From: Pseudomonas sp. ATCC 13867
GTDB taxonomy: Bacteria; Pseudomonadota; Gammaproteobacteria; Pseudomonadales; Pseudomonadaceae
Direction of reading: 5' to 3'
Length of the DNA: 64,000 bases
Assembly: GCF_000349845.1 (NCBI RefSeq)
Contig: NC_020829.1
Location: 4,471,001-4,535,000, forward strand
Every line of letters begins with the position of its first letter. Position 1 is the first letter of the stretch. Below, piece after piece: positions 27,558-37,000 of the stretch. A program made the position numbers and the translations under genes. Below the pieces are notes generated by a model. It made no database searches and was not told where the DNA came from. It saw only the letters and a program-made list of their open reading frames with translations.

Positions 27558-28496
27558 TCAGGCATGCAAAAAGCGCAATGCATCCGCCGCCGACTCCTGG
27601 GGAATCTCCTCCATCGGGATATGCCCCACGCCCGGATAGACCTTCACTTCGATCCCCGGTACGTCGCGCTGCCACATCGGTACGTGGCGCGGCGAAATCC
27701 AGCGGTCGCGCTCGCCCCACATCAGCATCGTCGGCACCTTGATTGCCGCCACCCGGTTCGCGGTTCCGGTCAGTTCCTCGCGGTTGGCCTTCACCAGCAC
27801 GCGGAAGATATCGATCATCGCCCGGCGGTTGCCCGGACGGCGGCTGATGTCGTAGTAGAGATCGATCACGCCGGGCTTGATCTTGCGCGGATCGCCATAG
27901 ACTTCCTTGATGCCCTGGGCCACCAGCGCGCGCGGCATCCACATCGGCATCAGAAGGCCGGCACCGGGCAGCACGGCGCTGGCGATCATCAGCGGCACCT
28001 TCTGCATGTAGTAGCCGGCGGGGTCGATCAGGATCAGCCGCTCCACCCGGTGCGACTGCGCCAGCGCGTAGTTCCAGGCGATGTAGCCGCCCAGGGAATT
28101 ACCGGCGATGGAGACGTGCTTGAGGTCCAGGCGGTCGAGGAACATGCCGAATACCTTCACCAGGCGCTCGCCGCTGTATTCGCGATCGCGGCCGCCGCCT
28201 GTGAGGCCGAAACCCGGCACGTCGAGGCGGATGATGCGGAAGTGCTCGGAGAGCTCGGCGACCCAGCCGTCCCAGGTGTGCAGCGACGCCATCACGCCGT
28301 GGATCATCACCAGCACCGGCTTGTCGCGGCAGCCTTCATCACGGTAATGGATGTCGAAGCCGTCGACGTTGATGAAGCGCGAACCGCTTTCCGGCGCGGC
28401 GTAGCGTTCCTTCAGCGCCTCCAGCGGCAGGGCGCCGAAACCGTAGCGGGCCAGGCCCTCGGCCAGTGGCGGTTGCAGAGACAGGGTGGCGGACAT
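27558..28496 (-). CDS. alpha/beta fold hydrolase
   Basis: A 312-residue alpha/beta hydrolase. The oxyanion-hole segment is MIHGVMASLHTWDGW (about 64-78), the nucleophile Ser is in GNSLGGYIAW (about 132-141), the acid is in LMWGERDRWISP and the final His in VGHIPMEEIP, so the catalytic triad is complete. It is most like esterases or C-C bond hydrolases; the substrate is unknown. A TetR regulator lies immediately upstream on the same strand, separated by 72 bases, and likely controls it. Confidence 0.87.
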   Translation of the reverse strand: MSATLSLQPPLAEGLARYGFGALPLEALKERYAAPESGSRFINVDGFDIHYRDEGCRDKPVLVMIHGVMASLHTWDGWVAELSEHFRIIRLDVPGFGLTGGGRDREYSGERLVKVFGMFLDRLDLKHVSIAGNSLGGYIAWNYALAQSHRVERLILIDPAGYYMQKVPLMIASAVLPGAGLLMPMWMPRALVAQGIKEVYGDPRKIKPGVIDLYYDISRRPGNRRAMIDIFRVLVKANREELTGTANRVAAIKVPTMLMWGERDRWISPRHVPMWQRDVPGIEVKVYPGVGHIPMEEIPQESAADALRFLHA

Positions 28497-28568
28497 GGAC
28501 GAGTGACTCCCGTGCTTGTTGTTCTCGAGCCCCGATCACACCACAGCCCGGCCGTCGCCGCGCCCAAC

Positions 28569-29213
28569 CTAGGTAGTGCGCGAACAGAGTGTCGTCACCA
28601 GCAGGTCGCCGATGACTTGCTTGACCTCGCCCAGCGGCATGTCGCCGCCCTTGCCCAGCAGCTCCAGCGACGTCGCCTCCAGCGCCCAGATCAGCGCCTG
28701 GTAGGTCAGCGCCGCGTGCCGCACGCCTTCGCCCTGGAAACGCTCCTCCAGCAACGCCCGCAGTTCCCGGTGCGCTTCGGCGCGATGGGCCGCAAGCGGC
28801 GAGTCGGTGCGTAACGCTTCCTCGTGCATCAGGCGGATGATCGGCCCCACCGCCAGGTGATAGTCGAAGAAACGCTCGACCATCGCGCGCAGCCAGGCGT
28901 CGGTGCTGCCGGCGTCGGTGCGCATCTCACGAAAGCGCATCAGCAGCAGCTGCACCGCCGTGCGATAGATGCCTTCGAGCACGTCGAGCTTGCTCTGGAA
29001 GTACTTGTAGAAGGTGCGCCGCGACACCTTGGCGGCATCCAGCAGGTCGTTCACCGTGGTGTCGGCCAGCCCCTTGGCGACGAACACCGGAATGCTCGCC
29101 AACTGGATATTGGCCCGTTGCAGATGCCCCACCAGCGGCCCCTCGCTCTGCCGCGCCACCGCGCCGAAGCCGCCCAGGTCCTCGAAGACCGCACTGACCG
29201 CTGCCGATTCCAT
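28569..29213 (-). CDS. TetR-family regulator
   Basis: A 214-residue TetR regulator. The helix-turn-helix is FVAKGLADTTVNDLLDAAKVSRRTFYKYFQSKLDVLEGIY (about 47-86). The region before it is unusually long (45 residues) for the family. The C-terminal part carries HEEALRTDSPL and a large helical domain. The start at 29213 follows GGGGAGGGG. It probably regulates the alpha/beta hydrolase gene downstream and perhaps the divergent exported-protein gene. Confidence 0.85.
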   Translation of the reverse strand: MESAAVSAVFEDLGGFGAVARQSEGPLVGHLQRANIQLASIPVFVAKGLADTTVNDLLDAAKVSRRTFYKYFQSKLDVLEGIYRTAVQLLLMRFREMRTDAGSTDAWLRAMVERFFDYHLAVGPIIRLMHEEALRTDSPLAAHRAEAHRELRALLEERFQGEGVRHAALTYQALIWALEATSLELLGKGGDMPLGEVKQVIGDLLVTTLCSRTT

Positions 29214-29310
29214 CGCCCCTCCCCACTGCACCCAACCAAGGCGCGGGATGACGCCGCCCCCCGGCCTCGCTAACCTAGGCCGACCGCTCCCGCGCAAGGA
29301 AAGCCCGTTC

Positions 29311-30183
29311 GTGCCGAACCTACCACGCCGTCTGCTCTGGCCGCTGACCATCCTTTTGCTGGTTCTCTGCCGCCCCGCCTCCAGCGCCGATCTGTACTAC
29401 CTCGGGCAAAAGATCCCGGACATCCAGCGCCCCTGGACCAGCGCCGACTACCAGGTGCTGATCGAGGCGCTGAAAAAGATCGACGAAACCCAGGCCAACG
29501 GCCTGCCTCGGCGCAGCGGCGAGTTCACCGGGCCGATCTACCAGCGCATGGTCAGCGAGGAGAATTTCCGCCCGCAACTGAACATCTACGCGCCGCTGGA
29601 GCTGCGGCAGAACGAGGCGCGCGAGGTGCTGTTCAAGCTCAAGGAGCTGATGCGCCTGTACTTCAACTTCCGCGCCGCCAAGCAACCGTATGGCGCCGAG
29701 GCGCTGGGCCTGATGAGCTACTCGCTGCGTGAACAGGCGATCCTGTTCAACCTGACGGTGGAGTTCTGGATGACCCTGGCACAGAACGAACAGCGCAACC
29801 CGGTGCGCCTGCAAGGCATGCAAGAGGCCAAGGCCGCCGCGTCGATGCTCACCAGCAGCGCGCTGGACTACCTGGGCCTCACCGCCCAGTTCGACCGTCA
29901 GGACCTGGTGCTCTACAGCGCCGAACTGGCCAAGCAGATGCCGGAGCTGTTCGTCCACCTGCCGGCAGAAGTACGCGCGCAGTTGCTGATGCGCGTGGAC
30001 GAACTGGCGCAGAAGCACGCCTATGCGGAAGTACGCGAGAACATGCGCGACCTGCTGCCGGTGCTGCAGGCGATCCAGGATGACGTACAGCGTCAGCTGG
30101 CCGCCCCGGCCAAAGGGCAGCCTGTGCCCAAGGGGCTGGACCTGAGCGCGCCACCGGAGGCAGAGAAGAAGAAGGGGATGTAA
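29311..30183 (+). CDS. exported protein of unknown function
   Basis: A 290-residue protein with a clear Sec signal peptide: basic start PNLPRRLL, a hydrophobic stretch WPLTILLLVLC and a cleavage-type ASSA-D. The mature part is mostly helical, rich in Gln, Glu, Leu and Ala, and ends in a lysine-rich tail (EAEKKKGM). I recognise no domain. The start is taken as GTG 29311 with AAGGA ten bases upstream; a longer in-frame ATG at 29014 would run antisense through the TetR gene and hide the signal peptide. It is probably periplasmic. Confidence 0.75.
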   Translation: MPNLPRRLLWPLTILLLVLCRPASSADLYYLGQKIPDIQRPWTSADYQVLIEALKKIDETQANGLPRRSGEFTGPIYQRMVSEENFRPQLNIYAPLELRQNEAREVLFKLKELMRLYFNFRAAKQPYGAEALGLMSYSLREQAILFNLTVEFWMTLAQNEQRNPVRLQGMQEAKAAASMLTSSALDYLGLTAQFDRQDLVLYSAELAKQMPELFVHLPAEVRAQLLMRVDELAQKHAYAEVRENMRDLLPVLQAIQDDVQRQLAAPAKGQPVPKGLDLSAPPEAEKKKGM

Positions 30184-30220
30184 GCGGGGATGAGCTCCAC
30201 TCCGCACCCTGGCATCGGCG

Positions 30221-30392
30221 GCCCTCCCCCTAGCCCTCTCCCAGAGGGAGAGGGGACTGATCGGCACAGGAGAAACCATAGCTTCAACCGGCACATACGG
30301 CACCCTCTCCTCCCGGGAGACGACCGCATGGATGCAGGAGGTAGAGCGACGCAGGATGCCAAAGCCGAGGGCTGGAGTGAGGGGAAGCCCAG
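30221..30392. repeat. composite intergenic repeat, copy S1
   Basis: Starts CCCTCCCCCTAGCCCTCTCC C, with the hairpin CCCTCTCC C-AGAG-GGAGAGG, then a spacer with GGCACAGGAGAAACC and AACCGGCAC, a second hairpin CCCTCTCC TCCC GGGAGA-CGAC with GCATGGATGCAG, and ends GGAGTGAGGGGAAGCCC. The same ordered parts recur at S2 and S3. Confidence 0.8.
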
Positions 30393-30407
30393 GCAGAGGA
30401 GTCGCCC

Positions 30408-33134
30408 CTAGCGCAACAACCCCATCTCCTTCGCCCGCGCCACCGCCTGGGTGCGGCGCTCCACGCCGAGCTTGTCGTTGATGTGGCGGGCGTGGCTCTT
30501 GACCGTGTGCAGGGAGATGAACAGTCGCTCGCTGATCTCCTGGTTGGAGCACCCCTGGGCAATCAGTTCCAGCACCGCCAGTTCGCGTCCGCTCAGGCAA
30601 TCGGCCACCTGCCCACCGCGCTCCGGCGGTACCGGCAGCCGCTCGCGCAGTGCCTCCCCCTCGGCGGTCGAGGGGCGGGCGGCCAGTTGCTCGCGCAACC
30701 AGTCCGGATGCTGCTGCAGCGTCTCGTGCAGCGGAATCACCAGCCCGGTCACCAAGCCGTCCAGGCACTCCTGCAGCAGCGTCTCCGCCTCGCGCTCGCG
30801 CCCTTCCTGCAGCAGCAGCACGATCAGTTGTCCTTGCGCCAGCCGCGCCTGCAACTGGGCGCCGACCGCCAGCGCTCCGCCAGCCACTGCGCGCAGCCGC
30901 GACTCGGCGGCCTCGCTCCGGCCTTCACGGCACTCCAGTTGGGCCTGGAGCATCTCCACGTTGCGCGGCAACTGCGGCGCACACTCCGGCGGCATGGCCG
31001 ACTCCGAACCGGTATAGGTGTCGCGCAGGCGCTCCAGCCAGGCGGCCGCCAATTCAGTCTGTCCCTGGCCGAGCCAGAGCTCGCACTTGACCAGGGTGAT
31101 GGCCGACAGGTAGTAGACCGGCGGCACGTCCCACACGTGCATCATCCGCTCGACTTCGCCCAGGTGGCCGAACGCACGGGTGTAGTTGCCCAGCCGCCCT
31201 TCCAGGCTGGCCAGCACGCAGAAGCCGATGACCAGGCTGATGTCCCGGCAGGCGCGCGCCTCTTCGATCCCGGCCTTGAGGCACTTGCGCGCCTCGTCCG
31301 GGCGCAAGGCCAGGCTGCACAGATAGCCCTGGTAGAGCATCAGCCGCCCGCGCGCCGCGTAGCGACGCTGCGCCGACAAGCCGGACAACCGCGCCAGTCC
31401 CTGGCGCACTTCCTCTTCGGCGCGCAGCACTTCGCCGCGCGCCTGCAAGACCCGGGCGCGGTCGTAATGCACCATCGCCTCGAACAGCGGATTGCCGAAA
31501 CGCTGCGCCAGCTCCAGCGCCTCGCGGTTCAGGCCACGGGCGCGCCACAGGTCGTCGCGGACGACGGCCAGGTTGCTCAGCGTGGACAGGCACAGCAGGC
31601 GCGGGCCGAAGCGCTCCGAACCGAGCCCCTGCAAGGCTTCCACGCAGTGTCGCTCGGCGGTTTCGATGTCGCCACGGCCACGGGCGACCACCCCGGTCAG
31701 CGCCTGCCACTGGGCCACCAGATCATGCTGGGTCGCCGCATCGGCCGCCGGCAGGAAGCGCGACAACTGCAGCGCCAGTTCCTCGGCCGCATCCAGCTGG
31801 CAGGCCAGCGCCAGCGCCCAGCTGTACAGCACGATCAGGCGCGGCGTGCTGGCCAGCAGGCTGTCGGGCAGGTCCATCTTCCAGCGCAGCAGCGTGGCGA
31901 CGTTCTGCTCGGCCAGCAGTTGTTCCTCGGACAGGCTCTGCACCAGGTTCGCCGCCACTTCCGGGTGGCCGGCGCGCAGGGCCTGCTCCACAGCGTCGTC
32001 GAACAGCCCCTGGCTGCTGAACCAACGGCACGCGCGCAGGTGCAGCGCCGCCGCCGAAGGGCCGGAGCCGGGCAGCGACCGCGCCAAGAGCAGGTCGGAG
32101 AACAGGTGGTGGTAGCGGAACCACCGGCCCTGCTCGTCCAGCGGCACCAGGAACACCTGGTGCTGCTGCAAGTGCCGCAGGATCGCCGCGCTGTCGTAGG
32201 CCTCGCGCACGGCATCGCAGAGTTCGGCGCAGAAGCGCTCGAAGCGCGCGGTCTGGTACAGGAAGACCTGTACCTCCGGCGGCTGCTTGTCGATCACTTC
32301 TTCCAGCAGGTAATCGCGGATCAATTCCTCGGCGCCATGCACCGACAGGTCCGGCACTTTCGCCGCCAGTTCGTCGCCGTGGGCCAGCAGCCACAGGCGC
32401 AGCCCGGCGATCCAGCCTTCGCTGCGCTCGACCAGGTTGTCCAGGGCGTTGTCGTCCAGTTGCGCGCCGTTGGCGGAGACCAGCCGCGCGGTTTCCTCGG
32501 CGGTCAGGCGCAGGTCCTGTTCGGTGAGCTCCAGCAGATGCCGCGACAGGCGCAAGCGCGCCAGGTGCCAGTCGGGACGCTGGCGGCTGGTAACCAGCAG
32601 TACCAGGCCGGGCGGCTGGTGATTGAGGAGGAATTGCAGGCAACGGTCGAGTACCGCGCCCTGGGCCAGGTGGTAGTCGTCGAGCACCAGCAGCAGCGGC
32701 CGCTCGGCGGACAGGCTGTCCAGCAGTTCATCGAGCAGGTCATCGAGCCAGGCTTCGAAGGCGAACGGCTGGTGCCGCTGACGCATCTTCAGGATGCCCA
32801 GGGCCTCTTCGCCCAGCATGGGAAAGTGCAGGCGCAAGCCTTCGAGCAGGCGCTCGAGGAAACGCCCCGGATCACTGTCCCTGGCACTGAGCCCCAGCCA
32901 CAGACTGCGCCATTGGCTTTCCAGCGTCTGGCAGAACTCGATGGCCAGTGAGCTCTTGCCGAACCCCGCCGGCGCGGACACCAGGATCAGCCGTCCCTCG
33001 AGCCCCGCCGCCATGCGTTCGCACAATCGCGAACGCGAGACGTAGCCATGCGGCAGCGGCGGCCGGAAGAAGCGGCTGCCCCCCGTGCTGGTGGGAACCT
33101 CGGTCAGTCGTGGCAGAGTCGAGAAGTCGGTCAT
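30408..33134 (-). CDS. MalT/AlkS-like LuxR-family ATP-dependent regulator
   Basis: A 908-residue regulator of the LAL/MalT class. The N-terminal ATPase has a Walker A SAPAGFGKSS at 53-62 and a hydrophobic LLLVLDDYHLA as Walker B near 137. A long central TPR-like helical region follows, and the C-terminal LuxR helix-turn-helix reads LSGRELAVLELIAQGCSNQEISERLFISLHTVKSHARHI (about 845-883). It heads a divergent-looking block with DUF1329, DUF1302 and an acyl-CoA synthetase, and probably activates them in response to an organic inducer. AlkS, the alkane regulator, has the same build. A GTG three bases upstream is an alternative start. Confidence 0.9.
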   Translation of the reverse strand: MTDFSTLPRLTEVPTSTGGSRFFRPPLPHGYVSRSRLCERMAAGLEGRLILVSAPAGFGKSSLAIEFCQTLESQWRSLWLGLSARDSDPGRFLERLLEGLRLHFPMLGEEALGILKMRQRHQPFAFEAWLDDLLDELLDSLSAERPLLLVLDDYHLAQGAVLDRCLQFLLNHQPPGLVLLVTSRQRPDWHLARLRLSRHLLELTEQDLRLTAEETARLVSANGAQLDDNALDNLVERSEGWIAGLRLWLLAHGDELAAKVPDLSVHGAEELIRDYLLEEVIDKQPPEVQVFLYQTARFERFCAELCDAVREAYDSAAILRHLQQHQVFLVPLDEQGRWFRYHHLFSDLLLARSLPGSGPSAAALHLRACRWFSSQGLFDDAVEQALRAGHPEVAANLVQSLSEEQLLAEQNVATLLRWKMDLPDSLLASTPRLIVLYSWALALACQLDAAEELALQLSRFLPAADAATQHDLVAQWQALTGVVARGRGDIETAERHCVEALQGLGSERFGPRLLCLSTLSNLAVVRDDLWRARGLNREALELAQRFGNPLFEAMVHYDRARVLQARGEVLRAEEEVRQGLARLSGLSAQRRYAARGRLMLYQGYLCSLALRPDEARKCLKAGIEEARACRDISLVIGFCVLASLEGRLGNYTRAFGHLGEVERMMHVWDVPPVYYLSAITLVKCELWLGQGQTELAAAWLERLRDTYTGSESAMPPECAPQLPRNVEMLQAQLECREGRSEAAESRLRAVAGGALAVGAQLQARLAQGQLIVLLLQEGREREAETLLQECLDGLVTGLVIPLHETLQQHPDWLREQLAARPSTAEGEALRERLPVPPERGGQVADCLSGRELAVLELIAQGCSNQEISERLFISLHTVKSHARHINDKLGVERRTQAVARAKEMGLLR

Positions 33135-33181
33135 CACCTGGCTCTTGCTCTAGCTCTTGTCTCTATGTGGACGGAGCCTAG

Positions 33182-33195
33182 CCGCTCATGAGCGG
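33182..33195 (-). promoter_or_regulatory. palindrome upstream of the LuxR-type regulator
   Basis: CCGCTCATGAGCGG is a perfect 14-bp palindrome, 48-61 bases upstream of the regulator start. It could be an operator; nothing else supports this. Confidence 0.35.
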
Positions 33196-33287
33196 TATTT
33201 GAAGCCGATTTTGTTACCGTTGCCCACAAGATGACCAGACATCTTCCTACCTTCGGCCCTCCCATTCACCTGGCAGATGATCGTCCA

Positions 33288-33316
33288 TAAAAAAACCGGC
33301 CCGAAGGCCGGTCTTT
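33288..33316 (-). terminator. intrinsic terminator of the DUF1329 gene
   Basis: ACCGGCC CGAA GGCCGGT (33295-33312), with a run of A on the left that becomes eight U on the minus strand, 35 bases past the stop. Confidence 0.92.
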
Positions 33317-33350
33317 TGTCACCGTGGAACCACCCGTGGGGATCGGGGGA

Positions 33351-34718
33351 TCAGCGTACGCCCTCCTGGCGCAGCGCTGCCGGGGTGAAGTCGCTTTCCG
33401 AAGCGCTGTAGTTGAAGTCGTAGGCGGATTTCTCCTCGTTCTTCAGACCCAGCACCAGGTAGCGGCCGGAGAGCAGGTCATACAGAGTTTCGGCGGTGTA
33501 CCACGGTACCTGGTAGTTGTAGTAGTACTGGCTGAAGGCCTCGGCCACGCGCCACAGGGTGCCGCGACCGTCGTAGTGGTCGATTTCCACGGCCTGCCAG
33601 GTGTCCTCGTCGATGTAGAAATCACGCTTGGCGTAGATGTGGCGCTCGCCCGGCTTCAGGGTGGCGGTCACGTGCCACACGCGGTGCAGCTCGTAGCGGG
33701 ACAGGTCCTGGTTCAGGTGGCCGGGCTTGATGATGTCCGAATACTTCAGCTTCGGATCGTCCATCTTGTAGTTGTTGTACGGAATGTACAGCTCCTGCTT
33801 GCCCACCAGTTTCCAGTCGTAGCGGTCCGGCGCGCCGTTGTACATGTCCAGGTTGTCGGAGGTACGCAGGCCGTCGGCGGCAGTACCCGGGCCGTCGTAG
33901 GACACCTGCGGGGCGCGGCGCACGCGGCGCTGGCCGGCGTTGTAGAGCCAGGCCAGGCGCGGTTCCTTCACCTGGTCGAGGGTCTCGTGCACCAGCAGCA
34001 CGTTACCGGCCAGGCGCGCCGGGGCGGTGACGCGTTGCTTGAAGTAGAACAGCACGTTGCTCGGCTTGCTGGCGTTGTAGTCCTTCAGGTCGGAGCGGAA
34101 GACGAACTCGTCCTGGAAGTACACCAGCGAGTAGGAACCGTTGACCTGCGGCGTGGCCTGGGTCACCAGACGGCGCACGTGGCCGCCACGGTAGCGGGTG
34201 ATGTGGTTCCAGATGACTTCCAGGCCATCCTTCGGAATCGGGAAGGGGTTGGCCACCTGGAAGTTCTCCAGGCCGTTGCCGCCCTGCAGCAGCTTGGTGG
34301 TGGTGGCGTTCTTCTTGGTCGCCTCCAGCACGCTCTCCGGCACGGTGGCGGTACGGTGCGACGGGTACACCGGCATCTTGTAGGTGTCGGGGTAGCGCTT
34401 GAACATGGCCTGCTGGCCGGGGGTCAGCTTGTCCTTGTACTGGTCCATGTTCTGCGCGGAGATGGTGAACAGCGGCTTCTCGCTGGCGAACGGATCGGAG
34501 AGGAAGCCCTTGCTGTCGGCGGTGCCGGCGTTCTTCGGCAGGCCGCCGGTCCAGGCAGGAATGCTGCCGTCGGCGTTGCCGGCCTTTTCCGCGCCCATCG
34601 GCGTCAGGGTGGCGCCCAGCTTGGCGGCTTCATCGGCGGAGACGGCCGCCATCACCTGGGTAGCGAGCAGGCTGAGCGCCAGGGCGCCAGTGTGCAGCAG
34701 GATCTTTGTTGTTCTCAT
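33351..34718 (-). CDS. DUF1329-family exported protein
   Basis: A 455-residue DUF1329 protein (an outer-membrane lipoprotein-sorting-like, LolB-type beta fold). A signal peptide (MRTTKILLHTGALALSLLATQVMA) is followed by DEAAKLGATLTPMGAEKAGNADGSIPAW, the family start. It continues with YRDFYIDEDTW-type beta strands and ends SDFTPAALRQEGVR. DUF1329 and DUF1302 genes almost always travel together in pseudomonads and are linked to use of hydrophobic substrates. The molecular role is unknown. It lies 153 bases downstream of the DUF1302 gene. Confidence 0.88.
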   Translation of the reverse strand: MRTTKILLHTGALALSLLATQVMAAVSADEAAKLGATLTPMGAEKAGNADGSIPAWTGGLPKNAGTADSKGFLSDPFASEKPLFTISAQNMDQYKDKLTPGQQAMFKRYPDTYKMPVYPSHRTATVPESVLEATKKNATTTKLLQGGNGLENFQVANPFPIPKDGLEVIWNHITRYRGGHVRRLVTQATPQVNGSYSLVYFQDEFVFRSDLKDYNASKPSNVLFYFKQRVTAPARLAGNVLLVHETLDQVKEPRLAWLYNAGQRRVRRAPQVSYDGPGTAADGLRTSDNLDMYNGAPDRYDWKLVGKQELYIPYNNYKMDDPKLKYSDIIKPGHLNQDLSRYELHRVWHVTATLKPGERHIYAKRDFYIDEDTWQAVEIDHYDGRGTLWRVAEAFSQYYYNYQVPWYTAETLYDLLSGRYLVLGLKNEEKSAYDFNYSASESDFTPAALRQEGVR

Positions 34719-34871
34719 TCGTATGTCGTCCTCGTTGAGTCTGTGCCCTCCGCGGGGGCCGCCCCTGGCGGGGGCGGGTCGCGGCCTGTATCTGCTGCGC
34801 CGCCGGCCGCTTCGACCGACCGGCGGATGGCCCGCAGCGGCTGCGGGCCGGGTACCGGTTGAACAGCCGGC

Positions 34872-36794
34872 TTAGAAGTTCACCCCGAAGCTGAGGCTGA
34901 CGAAGTCGCGGTCATCGACGGTGGAGTACTTGCCGTCGAAGAAGTTGGTGTAGGCCAGGCTGGCGGTGTAGGTGTTCAGGTAGTCGGCATCCACACCCAG
35001 GCTGACCGCCTTGCGGCCTTCCTCGAAGTTGCCGCCCGGGCCGGGCGAGTAACCGTTCACGTCGTGCTGCCAGGCCACGTTCGGCTTGAGGTTCACCCCG
35101 GCGAAGACGTCGTTGTAGTCCCAGATCGCGCGCATGCGATAACCCCAGGAGTCGGCGGTGGTGAAGCCTTCGCTCTCGCAGTTGCGGCTGACGTTGTTGG
35201 CGTTGGTGGTGCCCAGGGTGGAAGCGTTCAGCGCCTCGCAGGTGGCCAGGCCGTTGAGGGTGCCGTCCAGCGGGCCGGGGCCGAAGACCGGATCACGGCC
35301 GTAGCGCGCCTTGTTCTGGCTTTCCAGGCCGCCGACGTGGGTCCAGCCGACCTCGCCCACCAGGGTCACGCGCTCGGCGCCCATGACCTGGTCGAAGAAG
35401 TGGGTGAAGGTGGTCTGCAGTTGGGTGATTTCCTTGCGGCGATAGCCGTGCAGGTCCTCGCCGGCCGCGCCGTTGAGCACCGATGCATTGTCGTACACAT
35501 GGTTGCCGCCGATGGCCACCGGGTCCAGGCCGGAATAGAGGATGTCGGTGGTGTTCAGTTGCACCGGAGCGTTCGGGCGGTAGCTGATCTCGCCCTGCCA
35601 GGCGGTGCCGGTGGGCAGCGTGGTGGAGAAGCTCAGGCCGTACAGGCGAATGTCTTCCGGGTACTCGATGAAGTAGCTGGAGTTGCCGGCCATCGCCGCG
35701 GCGCCGGCCTGGGCCGCCAGGGACGGGCTGATGGCGGCGATGTTGGTGATCAGTTGGTTGATCTGCGTCACCTTGGAAGCATCGGCGCCCTTGCCGCTGA
35801 AGATCGGCAGACGGCTGTGGTAGTTCATGTAGTAGCCGCCGAACTCGGTATTCAGGCTGTCGGCGAAGTACTTCAGGGAGAAGCCGTACTGGCCGCTGTC
35901 GCGAGCGTCGCGGTCCGGTCCGCGCTTGACCACGACCCCTTCGTTCCACGGCGACGGGGTCAGCGCCAGGTCCGGACCCAGCAGGCCATTGAGCAGGTTG
36001 ATCGACGCCTGGTTATTGGTCAGCACCGCCAGGTTCTGGGTACAACCGTCGGCGACAACGTCCGGCTGGGAGAAGAAGGTGCCGCAGTTGTCGACCACCG
36101 TCTGGTCCCACTCCAGCTGGTAGAAGCCTTCGGCGGAGAGGTTGTCGGTGAGGTTCTGCGACAGGTAGAACATGTTCACCGGCACCAGGGCTTCCTTGAT
36201 CTCGGAGCCCGGACGGCGGAAGGCGGTCACGTCGAACGGGTTGATCACGCTGATGCCGTTCTGGATGAAGGTACTCTCGCCCCAGTTCACCACCTGCTTG
36301 CCCAGGCGCACGGTGCCCGGCATCTCAGCGATGTTGTAGTTGTGGTAGATGAAGGCGTCGAGCAGTTCGGCGCCGGAGGCCTGGGCGGCTTCCTTGCGGT
36401 TGTGGTCGGAGAGCGGCTTGAACTCGGTGTTCTCGTCCTTCTGCTCGAAGTCGTACCAGTACTTGCCACGCAGGAACACGCCGGTGTCCTGATACTTCAG
36501 CTCGAGGTCGTGGATGCCCTTGAAGATCTTCGAGAAGGTCTTGCCGGCCTTGTAGTTCAGGTGGCCGTCGTCGGAGGTCTGGGACAGGCCCTTGCCACCG
36601 TTGTTGACGCCGATGAGGTTCTTGTTCGGATTCTGCGTCGACCAGCTGGCCCCCACGGACAGCGACGAGTCGAACGAACCTTCGATTTCCCCGATGTTGA
36701 AGGTGACGGCCGAAGCGGGGGTCGCCAGCGAGGACGCCAGGCTGACGGCCAGCGGCAGCCGCGCCAGTCGCCAGATATGTTGCATGGTTTTCAT
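34872..36794 (-). CDS. DUF1302-family outer-membrane protein
   Basis: A 640-residue protein. It has a Sec signal peptide (MKTMQHIWRLARLPLAVSLA...TPASA), the family start VTFNIGEIEGSFDSSLSVGASW, the conserved RLGKQVVNWGESTFIQNGISVINPFDVTAFRRPGSE (about 165-200) and a C-terminal strand ending SLSFGVNF; the terminal Phe is typical of outer-membrane beta-barrels. It is likely a barrel involved in uptake or surface handling of hydrophobic compounds. GGAG lies eight bases before the ATG. It is upstream of, and probably co-transcribed with, the DUF1329 gene. Confidence 0.88.
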   Translation of the reverse strand: MKTMQHIWRLARLPLAVSLASSLATPASAVTFNIGEIEGSFDSSLSVGASWSTQNPNKNLIGVNNGGKGLSQTSDDGHLNYKAGKTFSKIFKGIHDLELKYQDTGVFLRGKYWYDFEQKDENTEFKPLSDHNRKEAAQASGAELLDAFIYHNYNIAEMPGTVRLGKQVVNWGESTFIQNGISVINPFDVTAFRRPGSEIKEALVPVNMFYLSQNLTDNLSAEGFYQLEWDQTVVDNCGTFFSQPDVVADGCTQNLAVLTNNQASINLLNGLLGPDLALTPSPWNEGVVVKRGPDRDARDSGQYGFSLKYFADSLNTEFGGYYMNYHSRLPIFSGKGADASKVTQINQLITNIAAISPSLAAQAGAAAMAGNSSYFIEYPEDIRLYGLSFSTTLPTGTAWQGEISYRPNAPVQLNTTDILYSGLDPVAIGGNHVYDNASVLNGAAGEDLHGYRRKEITQLQTTFTHFFDQVMGAERVTLVGEVGWTHVGGLESQNKARYGRDPVFGPGPLDGTLNGLATCEALNASTLGTTNANNVSRNCESEGFTTADSWGYRMRAIWDYNDVFAGVNLKPNVAWQHDVNGYSPGPGGNFEEGRKAVSLGVDADYLNTYTASLAYTNFFDGKYSTVDDRDFVSLSFGVNF

Positions 36795-36833
36795 CGACGC
36801 TACTCCATGTGTTTTTTGTTATGAGTAGTGGCG

Positions 36834-36839
36834 ACTATA
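36834..36839 (-). promoter_or_regulatory. candidate -10 box for the DUF1302-DUF1329 operon
   Basis: TATAGT on the minus strand, 40 bases before the DUF1302 start. No good -35 is present, as expected for an activator-dependent promoter. Confidence 0.4.
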
Positions 36840-36868
36840 TCCAGCGTCCCCCGCAGCTTGATCGCTCT

Positions 36869-36891
36869 AAAGTGTGATTTGTCTTACAAAG
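36869..36891 (-). promoter_or_regulatory. putative regulator site upstream of the DUF1302 gene
   Basis: AAAGTGTGATTTGTC (36869-36883 on the plus strand) matches 13 of 15 bases of a motif between the acyl-CoA synthetase and thiolase genes. It contains the inverted repeat TTTGT CTT ACAAA (36878-36890) and lies about 50 bases upstream of the candidate -10. Confidence 0.5.
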
Positions 36892-37000
36892 CCCCTTCCT
36901 AGACACCTGCGCAGGCCCGGAGCGGCACCACGACTGGGCTGCGCGCGGCCAAGCGCTTGCTTGGCACGCACGCTTCACGACCTGACCGGCCGGTCGTCGC

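Noticed and set aside
30483..32951. An 822-residue plus-strand frame opposite the LuxR-type regulator
   Set aside because: Gln/Arg/His-rich shadow frame of the MalT-like gene, no ribosome site.
36984..36995. GACCGGCCGGTC palindrome as another TetR (NemR-like) operator
   Set aside because: It lies just past the 3' end of the acyl-CoA synthetase gene, not at a promoter, and has CCGGCC at the centre instead of CCGG.
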